From contig JAUIKE010000026.1 in the NCBI GenBank assembly GCA_030430845.1, positions 1 to 64,000 of the forward strand: 64,000 bases of DNA. The letters run 5' to 3'. Position 1 is the stretch's first letter. The number at the start of each line of letters is the position of its first letter. This DNA comes from Bacteroidia bacterium (GTDB lineage: Bacteria; Bacteroidota; Bacteroidia; Chitinophagales; Saprospiraceae). The position numbers were made by a program, and so were the translations under genes. Shown piece after piece: positions 29,496 through 39,416 of the stretch. The notes under the pieces were generated by a model. That model searched no databases and was not told where the DNA came from. It saw only the letters and a list, made by a program, of their open reading frames with translations.

Positions 29496-31097
29496 ATGTT
29501 CGATATTTTGCAGTTGAATGACATGCTCGTTCCCGAATTAAGAGAACTGGCTGAGCAACTAGGATTAAAAAACTACAAGCGATTAAACAAACAAGAGCTT
29601 ATTTACAAAATCCTCGATCACCAGGCCGTAGCCGGTGAAAATCAGTCCTCTGATAAGGCCGATAAAGACAAAAACGAGTCCTCCTCTAAAGACCGCCCCG
29701 CCAAGCCTTCCCACAAGACAAAAAGCAAGAGTAAAAATGAACCTTCTCCGCAAGAGGAGCAAACCGATGATGAAAATCAGGATTCAGGCAAATCCCCTGA
29801 CCGGAAAAAACGCAGTCGGAGAACCAATTCCAAAAATGACTCCGATTCAGGAAGAGAAGAAAACACTCGGAACAATGCAGAAGATCAACGCTCCTCTGCT
29901 GATGCTCCTACTAGAAGAAGAAGCAACAAAGAAGAGGAACCAAAAGCACCCAAAGAAGAAAAGTTCGACATTGAACTCGATGGAATTATAGAAGGAGAAG
30001 GTATTCTGGAAATGATGCCGGACGGATACGGATTCCTTCGTTCATCTGACTATAATTACCTGACCTCTCCGGATGATATTTATGTATCTCCGTCTCAGAT
30101 CAAACTTTTCGGGCTCCGCACCGGCGATACCGTCAAGGGGGCCATCCGCCCTCCAAAAGAAGGGGAAAAATATTTTGCCTTATTGCGCGTATCCAAGATC
30201 AACGGCGTGGAACCACAGGAAATCCGTGAGCGCGTACCGTTTGATTACCTGACGCCTCTGTTCCCTTCCGAAAAATTCACCCTGACCTCTTCCCCTACAG
30301 GTAGAGATTACGGCAACCGAATGATCGACTTGTTTACGCCGATCGGGAAAGGACAGCGTGGTTTGATCGTTGCACAACCCAAAACCGGTAAAACTTTCTT
30401 ACTTAAAGATATAGCCAACGCCATCGCAAAGAACCATCCGGAGTGCTATCTGATCGTGCTGCTGATTGATGAGCGCCCTGAAGAGGTGACCGACATGAAG
30501 CGCAGTGTTCGGGCAGAAGTAGTCGCTTCTACTTTCGACGAGCCGGCCGATAATCACGTTCGGGTAGCAGGCATCGTCCTTGAAAAAGCCAAGCGCTTGG
30601 TCGAAAGTGGTCATGACGTATGTATCCTGCTGGACTCTATCACTCGTTTGGCTCGTGCCTACAACACGGTGGCTCCTGCTAGTGGTAAAGTATTGTCGGG
30701 TGGTGTGGAAGCTAATGCCCTGCACAAGCCTAAGAAATTCTTTGGTGCTGCCCGTAATATTGAAGGCGGCGGATCATTAACCATCCTCGCAACAGCCCTG
30801 ATTGATACCGGCTCGAAAATGGACGGTGTGATCTTCGAAGAGTTCAAAGGTACCGGTAATATGGAGCTTCAGTTGGATCGCTCACTGGCCAATAAGCGCC
30901 TCTACCCAGCCATTGACCTTACCAAGTCAAGTACTCGTCGGGAAGATCTGCTATTCGATAAAGACACATTACAGCGCATGTTCATCCTGCGTAACCACCT
31001 GGCTGATATGAAGCCGGATGAAGCCATGGAGTTCCTGCGTAAGCACATGTTACAAACGTCCAGCAATGAGGAGTTCCTGACTTCTATGAATGGATAA
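29496..31097 (+). CDS. rho: Transcription termination factor Rho with disordered insertion
   Basis: 533 residues. Rho_N (~1-47: [20 protein letters not shown]) is followed by a ~105-residue Lys/Glu/Ser/Asp-rich low-complexity insertion (~50-160). Then come the cold-shock RNA-binding domain ([20 protein letters not shown]) and the RecA-like ATPase with Walker [12 protein letters not shown], Walker [17 protein letters not shown], and the Q/R-loop segment [20 protein letters not shown]. The hexamer ends transcription by ATP-driven translocation on RNA. The charged insertion between Rho_N and the RNA-binding domain is common in Bacteroidota Rho and may aid RNA binding. Confidence 0.98.
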   Translation: MFDILQLNDMLVPELRELAEQLGLKNYKRLNKQELIYKILDHQAVAGENQSSDKADKDKNESSSKDRPAKPSHKTKSKSKNEPSPQEEQTDDENQDSGKSPDRKKRSRRTNSKNDSDSGREENTRNNAEDQRSSADAPTRRRSNKEEEPKAPKEEKFDIELDGIIEGEGILEMMPDGYGFLRSSDYNYLTSPDDIYVSPSQIKLFGLRTGDTVKGAIRPPKEGEKYFALLRVSKINGVEPQEIRERVPFDYLTPLFPSEKFTLTSSPTGRDYGNRMIDLFTPIGKGQRGLIVAQPKTGKTFLLKDIANAIAKNHPECYLIVLLIDERPEEVTDMKRSVRAEVVASTFDEPADNHVRVAGIVLEKAKRLVESGHDVCILLDSITRLARAYNTVAPASGKVLSGGVEANALHKPKKFFGAARNIEGGGSLTILATALIDTGSKMDGVIFEEFKGTGNMELQLDRSLANKRLYPAIDLTKSSTRREDLLFDKDTLQRMFILRNHLADMKPDEAMEFLRKHMLQTSSNEEFLTSMNG

Positions 31098-31116
31098 TTC
31101 TCAGAAGAGATAAAGA

Positions 31117-31157
31117 AATAAAGGCTATTTCATCCGGTGGGTGGAATAGCTTTTATT
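31117..31157. terminator. Convergent terminator between rho and mscS
   Basis: An 18-bp stem including G-U pairs (AATAAAGGCTATTT with its partner) flanked by T or A runs on both sides. It overlaps the mscS stop at 31153, so it can serve both convergent genes. Confidence 0.75.
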
Positions 31158-32778
31158 TTTTATTCATATCCTCTATAAAACCCTTTAATCTCTGATCAAT
31201 AGAAGCCGGATCCGTATCATACTTAGGAGCGGTCGTTCCATTTCCAGGAAATTCTTCCACATGCATAGTAGTGGTCGGGAAGGCAAAACGAACGCCCAGA
31301 GTTTCACCTAACTTCAAAATTGACAGAAGGATATCCTGCTTGCCCTCCAACTCTTCCGTCCAGGTAGGCGCTTCAAAAAAAGCATAGAAAAGAATATCCA
31401 AAGAATGAGCTCCCATAGCATTAAAGTGTACTTCAAAGGCATCCTTTCTGGTTTTGGGGTGGTTTTTAACCAGTTCCCGAAGGCCCTCAACAAATTTCTC
31501 TACCAACAAAGGCGGCGTATCGTAAGTAAGCGAAATGGTTGTTTTAAACCGTCGATAATTGCGCAGCCCGTAATTGTTGATCACCATATCGGCCAGCTTG
31601 CCGTTAGGGACATAAACCAGCGAATTCTCAAACGTCCGAACGCGCGTAGAGCGAAAGCCCACTTCCTCAACAGTACCGTCCACCCCTGAAAAATTGATCC
31701 AGTCGCCTATCTGAAAAGGCCGGTCGAGAAAAATAGTCAGGGACCCAAACAGATTTTTCAGCATATCCTGCGCGGCCAGCGCCAGCGCCAGGCCTCCAAT
31801 GGAAATACCTGCGATCAGGGCCGTCACATCCACCTGCAACACTCGTAAACCCTGAATGATCCCAATGCCAACGATGATCGCCTGCAGTGTTCGTTTGATG
31901 ATAGGAACGAGTTGCTCGTCCAGCTTGCTTTCTGTTTTGAGTGTGTATTGCTCTCCGTAGGTAATGAAGACCGAAAGAATATTCATGATCAACATGACTA
32001 TGAATAATATCGTTAGTAACTTAATCACCACAATGGCAAAGTGTGAAGATTCAATTGGCAGCTGTAAAGGAGGCAACATAAACCGAAAGAAGCGCAGCAA
32101 GATCAACAGGCTGACAAACCTGGCTATCTTTCGAACCAGATCTTTTTCGATCATCGAAGGAAAACGCTTGGAATTGCTCAGGCGCTTTATGATCGGATTC
32201 AATATTTTTGATACTACAACGTACAGCAACAAACCGGCAATCAGCATTATTAACAAACCCAGATACTGCCACATGGCGAGGCCTAGTACTTTGGATTGCC
32301 CCCACTTAGGAATTAAATTGAGTAGCAGGTCGGCACCCCATGGGTACACTTTTTTGTGCAATGCTGGAATAGCCGCCACCGTTTCTTGTGAATAATACCA
32401 GCGGCCGTCAATTTTTTCTACATAAATTTCCGGCAACTCTTCTGGAAAGATGGTATAAAAATTTTCTCCACTCAACGAATCCTGGCTGAAATCGGGATCT
32501 TGTGGGATCGTTCTAATCTGTACATATAAGCCTTCCCCATCAAAGATCTGCTTCAGCTTAATGGCCAGGCGCTGAGCCCGTTCCGGATCCGTAACATTGT
32601 ACAGCGTTTGAGCAGCTATTTCCGGATGGTAGGTTTCTTCCTGTAAATAAAAAAGATGGGATAAAACCGTATTGTAGGGGCTTTCAAGGGTCACTTCGAC
32701 GGTATCAAACTGTTGAGCAACCAAAGCTTTGGAAAAGCCGAACAGAATCAAAAACAAAAATGTAATCCGCCTGAACAT
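31153..32778 (-). CDS. MscS-family mechanosensitive channel with periplasmic N-terminal region
   Basis: 541 residues, longer than minimal MscS (~290). A signal peptide (1-21, ending ALVAQ) and a ~140-residue periplasmic region precede about four membrane helices (~165-330). The pore-lining helix is GLALALAAQDMLKNLFGSLT, followed by the hallmark FLDRPFQIGDWI and the beta domain (EEVGFRSTRVRTFENSLVYV). It releases ions under hypo-osmotic shock in the inner membrane. It is convergent with rho and divergent from the subtilase gene. Confidence 0.93.
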   Translation of the reverse strand: MFRRITFLFLILFGFSKALVAQQFDTVEVTLESPYNTVLSHLFYLQEETYHPEIAAQTLYNVTDPERAQRLAIKLKQIFDGEGLYVQIRTIPQDPDFSQDSLSGENFYTIFPEELPEIYVEKIDGRWYYSQETVAAIPALHKKVYPWGADLLLNLIPKWGQSKVLGLAMWQYLGLLIMLIAGLLLYVVVSKILNPIIKRLSNSKRFPSMIEKDLVRKIARFVSLLILLRFFRFMLPPLQLPIESSHFAIVVIKLLTILFIVMLIMNILSVFITYGEQYTLKTESKLDEQLVPIIKRTLQAIIVGIGIIQGLRVLQVDVTALIAGISIGGLALALAAQDMLKNLFGSLTIFLDRPFQIGDWINFSGVDGTVEEVGFRSTRVRTFENSLVYVPNGKLADMVINNYGLRNYRRFKTTISLTYDTPPLLVEKFVEGLRELVKNHPKTRKDAFEVHFNAMGAHSLDILFYAFFEAPTWTEELEGKQDILLSILKLGETLGVRFAFPTTTMHVEEFPGNGTTAPKYDTDPASIDQRLKGFIEDMNKK

Positions 32779-32945
32779 GGTATCCAGTTTTTTGGTGTGC
32801 CGCTAATATAAAAATTGTTAGGGAGCCCAGGGGTGCTTTTAAAGTATTTCTAAAGACCATTTTTGCCGCCTGCCTGACCACTAGAATTAATCAGAAATAC
32901 CTATGTTTGTTGTGACAAACGGAACTGATTTAAACTTATATCACC

Positions 32946-35906
32946 ATGAATATCCAAAAATGGCTGCTGCTGGGCCTATTGCTCACCTTTTTTTATCCAT
33001 ATACTGTATCCGCACAAAAACTAGATCATGTTCAGGGCGAGCTGCTGATCATGTTCGATCAAAATGCAGATGTCCAAAGCTGGGCAAATAACCTGCGAAA
33101 CTATAAAGGGCGAAAAACCGGACTGCAACTCAAAGAACAAATTTCCATCCCACTGAATATCTGGACAGTCACTTACGATTACACCCAGGTGAGCGGATAT
33201 CGCCTGCTGGCCCATACCAAAGAGCAAAGCGAGGTGCTCGCCGCCCAGTTTAACCATTACACGGAACTTCGCAATCAGCCGAACGACCCGAACTACCCCA
33301 TGCAGTGGCCGTTTCTAAATACCGGGCAAACGTCGGGTACCGCAGGTATAGACCTCGATATCGAGGCCGCCTGGGACGTCACCACAGGAGGCCTCACTCC
33401 CTCCGGAGATACCATCGTCATCTGCGTGATCGATGACGGCCTCGATCCGGGCCATGATGACTTTGCAGGCAACCTTTGGTACAACTATGCCGAAATCCCT
33501 AATAACGGTATTGATGATGATAACAACGGCTTTGTAGATGATTTCAGGGGCTGGAACGCCTTTTTTGATAATGATGATATTGATGACAACAATGTACATG
33601 GTACTCCCGTGGCCGGCCTGATCGGCGCTCGCGGGAATAACGGATTGGGAATCGCCGGCGTCAACTGGAATGTCAAGCTCATGATCGTGGCCGGCGGCGC
33701 TAACCGGGAATCCGAAAACATACAAGCCTATTCGTATGCCCTCACACACCGGCAACGCTACAATGAAACAGCCGGTCAGGAAGGAGCATTTGTAGTGGCC
33801 ACCAACTTTTCTCAGGGAGTTCCTATTCCGGATGACGTAGACGAGGAGTTTCCTCTTTGGTGTGCACTGCTTGACTCGCTGGGTGAAGCCGGTATTCTTA
33901 ATGTCGCCTCCGCTCCCAATGAAGAAATTAATGTAGATATAGCAAAGGACTACCCGGCCGATTGTAGTAGTGATTTCCTCGTCATGGTGACTAGTGTTGA
34001 TGCTAACGGGCAGTATGCCGGGCGAGGATTTGGCAGTCAAACCATTGACCTGGCTTCCTTCGGAGAAGCCGTCTGGAGTACTACCAACCTTAACAGCTAT
34101 GGCCCTGAAACCGGCACCTCTTTTGCGTCCCCACTCGTCAGCGGCGCCATCGGCTTGTTGTACAGCTCGCCCTGCTTATCCTTAAAAGCCATAGCTGACA
34201 GCGACCCGGCCTCGGCTGCCTTACTGGTCAAGGATTATCTATTTCAGGGCGTTGTGAAAGATGCCAGTTTGAACGGAAAAGTATTTGCCGAAGGATGGTT
34301 GAATATCAACAACAGCATCCAGCTATACCTAAACGCCTGTTCGGATTGCAACCCTCCTACCGGCCTGATTGCAGAAAACATTACCGATACGCAGGCTACG
34401 CTCAGCTGGAAAATAAACGACAGCATAACCCGAGTGGACCTGAGATGGCGTATTAGCGGACAGGGAAGCTGGACCGAAGTGCTGGATACGACTCCCAGTC
34501 TCCTACTGAACAATTTACAAGCCTGCACCACCTACGAAGTACAATTGAGAGCATTTTGCGGTGAAACAGATCTAGGATACGGCGACTCTTACTTTTTCAA
34601 AACCGACGGCTGCTGTGAGCCGCCATTTGATGTAGAGCCCATTCTGATCAATTCTGACCGGGCCCTGCTGGCCTGGACGCCCCTGCTGGCTGCACAGTCC
34701 TATAATGTGCGCTACCGCCCGCTCGGCAGTACGGAATGGCAGATCAATTCGACCCCTTCAGCCTCTTTGTTTATTTTCGGATTACAAAATTGTACACAGT
34801 ATGAAGCCCAGGTGCAAACCGATTGTGGGTCAATGCTAACAGCATTTTCCTCTTCCTTTTTCTTTGAAACAGCCGGCTGCGGAGCCTGCCGTGATAATGA
34901 TTATTGTGTGGTTAGGAATGCCAATAATGAAGGGGAATGGATCGAAGAGTTCCAGTTAGGTGATTTTTCTAATAAATCAGGAAAGGACGACACCCCTTAT
35001 GCAGATTATACGGATATGGCGGGCCCGATATTGGCTATCGACAGCACTTATGAGGTACTGCTCATCCCGGGTTTTGACCCTCGCGCCTTTAGTGAATATT
35101 TCCGCATTTGGATCGACTACAATCAGGATGGTATTTTCAGCAGCAACGAATTGGCGCTCGACCCCGGCTCAGCCGTGAGAGATACGCTAACGGGCTCTAT
35201 CGTCATTCCTTCCGATGCCGTGACGGGCAATACCCGTATGCGTGTCGTGATGAACTTCAACGTGGCCGGCAGTGCCTGTCAATTGTCCGGCAATGGTAAT
35301 AGTGTACCCGGAGAAGTAGAAGATTACTGCGTTACTATTGTAGAAGAGATAGTTCCTTGTTGTGCCCCTACCATCGTCGATACGCTTAGCACCAGCCTGA
35401 GCGAATTAGAACTCGGATGGACAAGCGAGTCTTGCGGGACGACAGCTCATATTGTCCGCTATCGCCAGCTGGGGGAGGAGGAATGGCTCAATGATATCAC
35501 TCAAAGTGGCAGCATTACCCTAACTGACCTAAGGGACTGTACCGCCTACGAAGTTCAGGTACAAGGTCTTTGCGAAGCTACTTTTTCTGACTTCACGGAT
35601 ACCTACGTTTTCGTAACAGCTTGCTTAACCGATACGGAGGGCCTTCAGCCGGATCCGTTTCAGCTGGAGGTATTTCCCAATCCGGCGAGCCAGTTTCTAA
35701 ATATTTCCATTCAGCTCGACCAAAGCCAACAGCTTCAATACCGCCTTTTGAATGTCAATGGCCAGAGCGTGCTACAACAAACGAAATCACTAGCTGGTGG
35801 ACAGCGGCAGTTTCAAATAGAGACGGGGCATCTTCCTAAAGGCTTGTATTTCCTTCAATTGGAGTCAGGAAAAGGGCTGTCTGTAAAAAAAGTGATGATT
35901 CAATAG
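32946..35906 (+). CDS. T9SS-secreted subtilisin-like (S8) protease with FN3 and GEVED modules
   Basis: 986 residues. Signal peptide 1-23 (ending VSAQ), a propeptide-like region (~24-110), and an S8 catalytic domain with triad Asp163 (VIDDGLD), His218 (VHGTPVAG) and Ser392 (GTSFASP). An insertion contains Asp/Asn-rich likely calcium loops (NGIDDDNNGFVDD). Next come two fibronectin-III-like modules, a GEVED domain (WIDYNQDGIFSSNE ... PGEVEDYC, ~715-800), a third FN3-like module, and a type A T9SS sorting domain (~903-986: EVFPNPASQFLNI ... GLYFLQLESGKG). It is therefore predicted to be exported and anchored or released at the surface as a protein-degrading enzyme. A -7 box TATGTTTG lies at 32902-32909; no clear -33 was found. 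Confidence 0.95.
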   Translation: MNIQKWLLLGLLLTFFYPYTVSAQKLDHVQGELLIMFDQNADVQSWANNLRNYKGRKTGLQLKEQISIPLNIWTVTYDYTQVSGYRLLAHTKEQSEVLAAQFNHYTELRNQPNDPNYPMQWPFLNTGQTSGTAGIDLDIEAAWDVTTGGLTPSGDTIVICVIDDGLDPGHDDFAGNLWYNYAEIPNNGIDDDNNGFVDDFRGWNAFFDNDDIDDNNVHGTPVAGLIGARGNNGLGIAGVNWNVKLMIVAGGANRESENIQAYSYALTHRQRYNETAGQEGAFVVATNFSQGVPIPDDVDEEFPLWCALLDSLGEAGILNVASAPNEEINVDIAKDYPADCSSDFLVMVTSVDANGQYAGRGFGSQTIDLASFGEAVWSTTNLNSYGPETGTSFASPLVSGAIGLLYSSPCLSLKAIADSDPASAALLVKDYLFQGVVKDASLNGKVFAEGWLNINNSIQLYLNACSDCNPPTGLIAENITDTQATLSWKINDSITRVDLRWRISGQGSWTEVLDTTPSLLLNNLQACTTYEVQLRAFCGETDLGYGDSYFFKTDGCCEPPFDVEPILINSDRALLAWTPLLAAQSYNVRYRPLGSTEWQINSTPSASLFIFGLQNCTQYEAQVQTDCGSMLTAFSSSFFFETAGCGACRDNDYCVVRNANNEGEWIEEFQLGDFSNKSGKDDTPYADYTDMAGPILAIDSTYEVLLIPGFDPRAFSEYFRIWIDYNQDGIFSSNELALDPGSAVRDTLTGSIVIPSDAVTGNTRMRVVMNFNVAGSACQLSGNGNSVPGEVEDYCVTIVEEIVPCCAPTIVDTLSTSLSELELGWTSESCGTTAHIVRYRQLGEEEWLNDITQSGSITLTDLRDCTAYEVQVQGLCEATFSDFTDTYVFVTACLTDTEGLQPDPFQLEVFPNPASQFLNISIQLDQSQQLQYRLLNVNGQSVLQQTKSLAGGQRQFQIETGHLPKGLYFLQLESGKGLSVKKVMIQ

Positions 35907-35969
35907 AATTTGTGAATCCTGCTTGAAAAGCTGTATTTTACTTTTGAAGATGATGATGCTTGTCAAAAA

Positions 35970-36166
35970 GTGATGCCAAGCCCTCCTTCGTCGGGTGGAT
36001 GCTGGGATGCTGATGCGGCCTGCAGCCGCATGATGCTGACGGTTGATCTTATAATAATTTGAGTTAATTTCTATTCATTGAGTGATAAACGAGCGTCCAG
36101 CATCCTTATGCCGCAGGCGTAAAATGCATCCCAGCATCCACCCGACGAAGGAGGGCCTAGCATCAC
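35970..36166. mobile_element. 197-bp element with 41-bp terminal inverted repeats
   Basis: 35970-36010 and 36126-36166 are inverted repeats matching at 39 of 41 positions, core CCCTCCTTCGTCGGGTGGAT. Inside is a smaller hairpin (ATGCGGC/GCCGCAT near 36012-36031) and A/T-rich non-coding sequence. It fills most of the 315-bp gap between the subtilase and the aminotransferase. It may be a MITE or a REP-type element; no transposase is present. Confidence 0.65.
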
Positions 36167-36221
36167 AAGCAAATAAGCGCTATCTGATTTTGATATTACA
36201 AACAACATTTAATTGTCCATC

Positions 36222-37346
36222 ATGCCAAATTATAACAGACGTCAGTGGCTTCAAAAAAGCCTTTTAGCCTCTTCCGCCATGCTGGTGGCCGGTCCGGCCG
36301 GTGCCTTAACCCATCCCCAACAACCCAAATCAAGCAAGGTATCCAATGGGCTACTCCGCCTCAACTGGAACGAAAACCCATATGGCCCTTCCGAAAAAGC
36401 TTTACAAGCAGTAATAGAAGGAGTCCGTGCAGCCAACCGATATCCGGATGCATTGGTCGGCGAGATGAAGAAAAAACTAGCGTCAAAATTTGGCCTGATG
36501 GCCGATCAGATCATCCTCACAGCAGGCTCCACGGAAGTATTGAGTTTGTTGGGTCAGCATGTAGGCTTGCAAAAAGGTGAAATCCTGACGCCCTGGCCTT
36601 CCTTCCCTACTATGATCCAGTTTGGAGAAGCCTGCGGAGCCAATATTCGAAAGGTTTCCCTGGATAAAAAAGACCGCCTGGATCTCAATCAATTAAAGGA
36701 TAGTATTACGGATAAAACAAGCCTCGTTTTTGTCTGCAACCCGAATAATCCCACCTCTACGGAAGTTTCAACCAGCGACCTGAGATCGTTTCTCCGATCC
36801 GTACCGCAAAATGTCCTGGTTTGCGTAGATGAAGCCTATATAGAATATTCGAAAAAAGGAGTGGCGGGAAGTATGGTGGACCTGGTCAGCGAACTGCCTA
36901 ATCTGATCATATGCCGGACCTTCTCCAAGGCCTACGGCCTGGCCGGCCTCAGAATTGGTTATGCTATTTCTAATAGTGCAAACATTGATGCCCTTCGACA
37001 AAGGCACCTCGGATGGGAATTATCGGCAGGTATTGCGCCTTTGTCCGGTGCCATGGCCGCTCTTGATGATGAGGCCTTCTTAAATATGGTCATCCAAAAG
37101 AATGAAGAAGGCCGCCAAATTCTGTACAAGGCCTTCAAAAAATGGGGCGTCGATTACAATCCCTCCTCTACTAATTTTGTGTATGCCCGTTCGGAAAAAT
37201 TCCAGAAAAACGTCATCAGCGGTCTAGCTACACAAAATATCCTAATCACCAAGTGGCCGGACATGACGCATCATATTCGGATAAGTATTGGAAAACCGGA
37301 GGAGATGAGGCAATTTGTGGCCGCCGCCGAAAGCTTCCTGGTGTAA
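36222..37346 (+). CDS. Tat-signal PLP-dependent aminotransferase (HisC-like)
   Basis: 374 residues from the ATG at 36222 (an upstream TTG is less likely). The N-terminus MPNYNRRQWLQKSLLASSAM is a twin-arginine signal, followed by a class I/II aminotransferase: substrate-site RLNWNENPYGPS, GSTEVLSLLG for the PLP phosphate, CNPNNPTSTEV, DEAYIEY, and the Schiff-base Lys in RTFSKAYGLAGLRIGY. It resembles histidinol-phosphate aminotransferase, but a Tat signal argues for a folded periplasmic enzyme with another substrate. No his genes are nearby. Confidence 0.9.
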   Translation: MPNYNRRQWLQKSLLASSAMLVAGPAGALTHPQQPKSSKVSNGLLRLNWNENPYGPSEKALQAVIEGVRAANRYPDALVGEMKKKLASKFGLMADQIILTAGSTEVLSLLGQHVGLQKGEILTPWPSFPTMIQFGEACGANIRKVSLDKKDRLDLNQLKDSITDKTSLVFVCNPNNPTSTEVSTSDLRSFLRSVPQNVLVCVDEAYIEYSKKGVAGSMVDLVSELPNLIICRTFSKAYGLAGLRIGYAISNSANIDALRQRHLGWELSAGIAPLSGAMAALDDEAFLNMVIQKNEEGRQILYKAFKKWGVDYNPSSTNFVYARSEKFQKNVISGLATQNILITKWPDMTHHIRISIGKPEEMRQFVAAAESFLV

Positions 37347-37599
37347 ACAAAAGACAGACTTAGTACTCTTCGCGCTCGGTGTGTTGTTTTTTACAAACGG
37401 GATAGCCCATTTATTGGCAAGTATTTTCACTTTTTCTTATTCACCCGGACTTTTCTCAGGTATTTTGATCTATGGGCCTGTTGAAATTATTATTTTTCGG
37501 AAAATTCATCCTGGCTTAAGTCCTAATCAAAGATCCTTTGGAATTATTCTGGGATTGGGAATACTGGTGGTAGTTCACCTCATAGCTAGAAATATTTGA
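37315..37599 (+). pseudogene. Probable C-terminal remnant of an HXXEE-like membrane protein
   Basis: An open frame of 94 codons overlaps the end of the aminotransferase by 32 nt. Its first ~14 residues look like read-through of that gene in another frame, while the rest is a membrane protein with helices around LVLFALGVLFFTNGIAHLL and GIILGLGILVVVHLIA. The segment NGIAHLLASI-x-x-FSYSPGLFSGIL resembles the C-terminal half of HXXEE-domain proteins. The HxxEE-bearing N-terminal half is absent, so a truncated gene is likeliest; a short translated protein cannot be excluded. Confidence 0.45.
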
Positions 37600-37644
37600 G
37601 GTGCCTTTATATGAAACTATGCCGGCTCTAATAAAAACATATAA

Positions 37645-38679
37645 ATGAGATCCTACTTGAATCTTTTTTTATACCTACTTCTTTTTATCTTTTTTTTGAC
37701 GCCAATACAACTCATGGGCCAACAACCTAAAGTACACATCCTCACCACCGGCGGCACCATCGCCAGCGTCAACGGCGCCCCTATGATTGACGGTCCGCAG
37801 CTAGTCCAGGCTGTACCTCAATTACTCGATTATGCAGACATCAGCGTAGAAGAATTCAGTAAGATCGGCTCCTCTAAGATGAACCCGGAAAACTGGCTCC
37901 AACTGGCCCGGCGGATTAACGAGCTGATAAGAGAAAAACCTGAAATAGCCAGTATCATTATTACCCACGGAACGGATAGCATGGAGGAAACTGCCTTTTT
38001 TCTCAACCTAACAGTTAAAACGAATATCCCCGTGATCATCGTCGGTTCGATGCGATCCTCCAATGAGATTTCCGCCGACGGCCCCGCCAATTTGTTGAAT
38101 GCCGTTCGGGTGGGGATCAGTCCGGAAGCCAAAGGTAAAGGAGTACTGGTCGTGCTCAATGAGAACATTTCGGCGGGGAGGGATCTTATAAAGATAAACA
38201 ATCGCCGGGTCGAAACCTTCAAAGCGCATGAGCTGGGCTACCTCGGTTTTGCCGACCCTGATACCGTTATTTTTTACAGAGCGCCTCTAAAGCCACATAC
38301 CTTGAACAGTCATTTTGACCTAAGGGGAACCGAGCAGCTGCCCAAGGTCGACATTATTCAGGATTTTGCCGGCTTTGACCCCGAGATATTAGAGCTGATC
38401 GGACAAAGGGATATTGACGGATTGGTGATTAGTTCTTTTGCAGGAGGGCGAATGAGCTATGGAATGTTGGAGGGTTTGGAAAAAATAGCAGATAAAAATA
38501 TCCCAATTGTTATTGCTTCCAGCATTAAACAGGGCAGAATTATTGGTAAACCCTATCGGGAACAGGGCTGGATAATCTCTCCGGACTTACCTGCAAATAA
38601 GGCCCGGATACTGCTGATGCTGGCTTTAACTAAAACGTCGGACAAAGGTGACATACAGGAAATTTTCAATACCTATTAA
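37645..38679 (+). CDS. ansB: Secreted type II L-asparaginase
   Basis: 344 residues. Signal peptide 1-26 (ending LMGQQ), then asparaginase motifs: catalytic Thr in ILTTGGTIAS, second-site THGTDSMEETAFF with its Thr-Asp pair, VGSMR, and the substrate lid region further along. It hydrolyses asparagine to aspartate and ammonia, probably in the periplasm. Length and export match type II enzymes. It stands alone and ends before a 28-bp perfect hairpin. It could support nitrogen scavenging together with the nearby exported aminotransferase, which is inference. Confidence 0.92.
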   Translation: MRSYLNLFLYLLLFIFFLTPIQLMGQQPKVHILTTGGTIASVNGAPMIDGPQLVQAVPQLLDYADISVEEFSKIGSSKMNPENWLQLARRINELIREKPEIASIIITHGTDSMEETAFFLNLTVKTNIPVIIVGSMRSSNEISADGPANLLNAVRVGISPEAKGKGVLVVLNENISAGRDLIKINNRRVETFKAHELGYLGFADPDTVIFYRAPLKPHTLNSHFDLRGTEQLPKVDIIQDFAGFDPEILELIGQRDIDGLVISSFAGGRMSYGMLEGLEKIADKNIPIVIASSIKQGRIIGKPYREQGWIISPDLPANKARILLMLALTKTSDKGDIQEIFNTY

Positions 38680-38720
38680 AAGTAAATAATTTAAGTAGCG
38701 ATGTACACAAGATAAATTTC

Positions 38721-38779
38721 ATTACAGGGGTTTAAATGGGTTGCGGCCAGGGGCCGCAACCCATTTAAACCCCTGTAAT
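38721..38779. terminator. 28-bp perfect hairpin downstream of the asparaginase gene
   Basis: The arms 38721-38748 and 38752-38779 are fully complementary with loop AGG; core GGGTTGCGGCC. An imperfect outer extension AAATTTC/GAAAATTT lengthens it. It lies in the 219-bp gap before osmC. Confidence 0.65.
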
Positions 38780-38898
38780 AGAAAATTTATTCGATTGTGA
38801 GCTTTATCGCAATTTGAATTAAATAATTATTTGTCCTTCTACTTTTTACTTTCTACCTTCTACCAAATTAATTCATCCAATAAATCCTACATCAAATT

Positions 38899-39339
38899 AT
38901 GAAAAGAAGAGCAACTGCCGTTTGGACCGGCTCCGGGCAAGAGGGAAGCGGGCACTTATCAGGCCCTAGTGGCGTCCTTAATGAAACACCTTACAGTGCC
39001 CTAACGCGATTTAAAAATGAAGATGGCAAGGCCGGTACCAACCCCGAAGAACTTATCGCGGCTGCCCATGCCGGATGTTTTGCCATGGCGCTTAGCTTTG
39101 GATTAAGCGGAGCCGGTTTCCCTCCTGAAAAACTAGCTGTGAAAGCCACTGTCACCATTGAACGCCTAGAGGAAGGAGGATTTGGAATAACAAACATCTT
39201 ACTGGATCTTACCGGAAAGGTAGATGGCATTGATGAAGCCCAATTCACAGAATTTGCCAATGAAGCTAAAAAAGGCTGCCCGGTATCCAAAGCATTAAGT
39301 GCGGTGCCGATTGATTTGGATATTACTTTTGAAGAATAA
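38899..39339 (+). CDS. osmC: OsmC-family organic hydroperoxide reductase
   Basis: 146 residues, normal length. OsmC-type fold with the two redox cysteines in AAAHAGCFAMALSF (about Cys60) and KKGCPVSKALSA (about Cys125), and N-terminal RATAVWTGSG-x-EGSG. It reduces organic peroxides in the cytoplasm using a dithiol reductant. It has its own promoter region after a large hairpin and is followed by a palindromic terminator. Confidence 0.94.
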   Translation: MKRRATAVWTGSGQEGSGHLSGPSGVLNETPYSALTRFKNEDGKAGTNPEELIAAAHAGCFAMALSFGLSGAGFPPEKLAVKATVTIERLEEGGFGITNILLDLTGKVDGIDEAQFTEFANEAKKGCPVSKALSAVPIDLDITFEE

Positions 39340-39348
39340 TAAGGGTTA

Positions 39349-39386
39349 GGTAAAAACTGAAATTTTATAAAATTTCAGTTTTTACC
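39349..39386. terminator. 38-bp perfect palindrome after osmC
   Basis: GGTAAAAACTGAAATTTTA is followed at once by its exact complement, and then a T run. It starts 9 nt after the osmC stop. Confidence 0.8.
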
Positions 39387-39416
39387 ATTTTTTTGTTTTA
39401 AAATTCATCTTTCAAC

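Noticed and set aside
33315-34040. 241-codon minus-strand frame
   Set aside because: Antisense to the subtilase catalytic domain, which has an intact triad and signal peptide on the plus strand.
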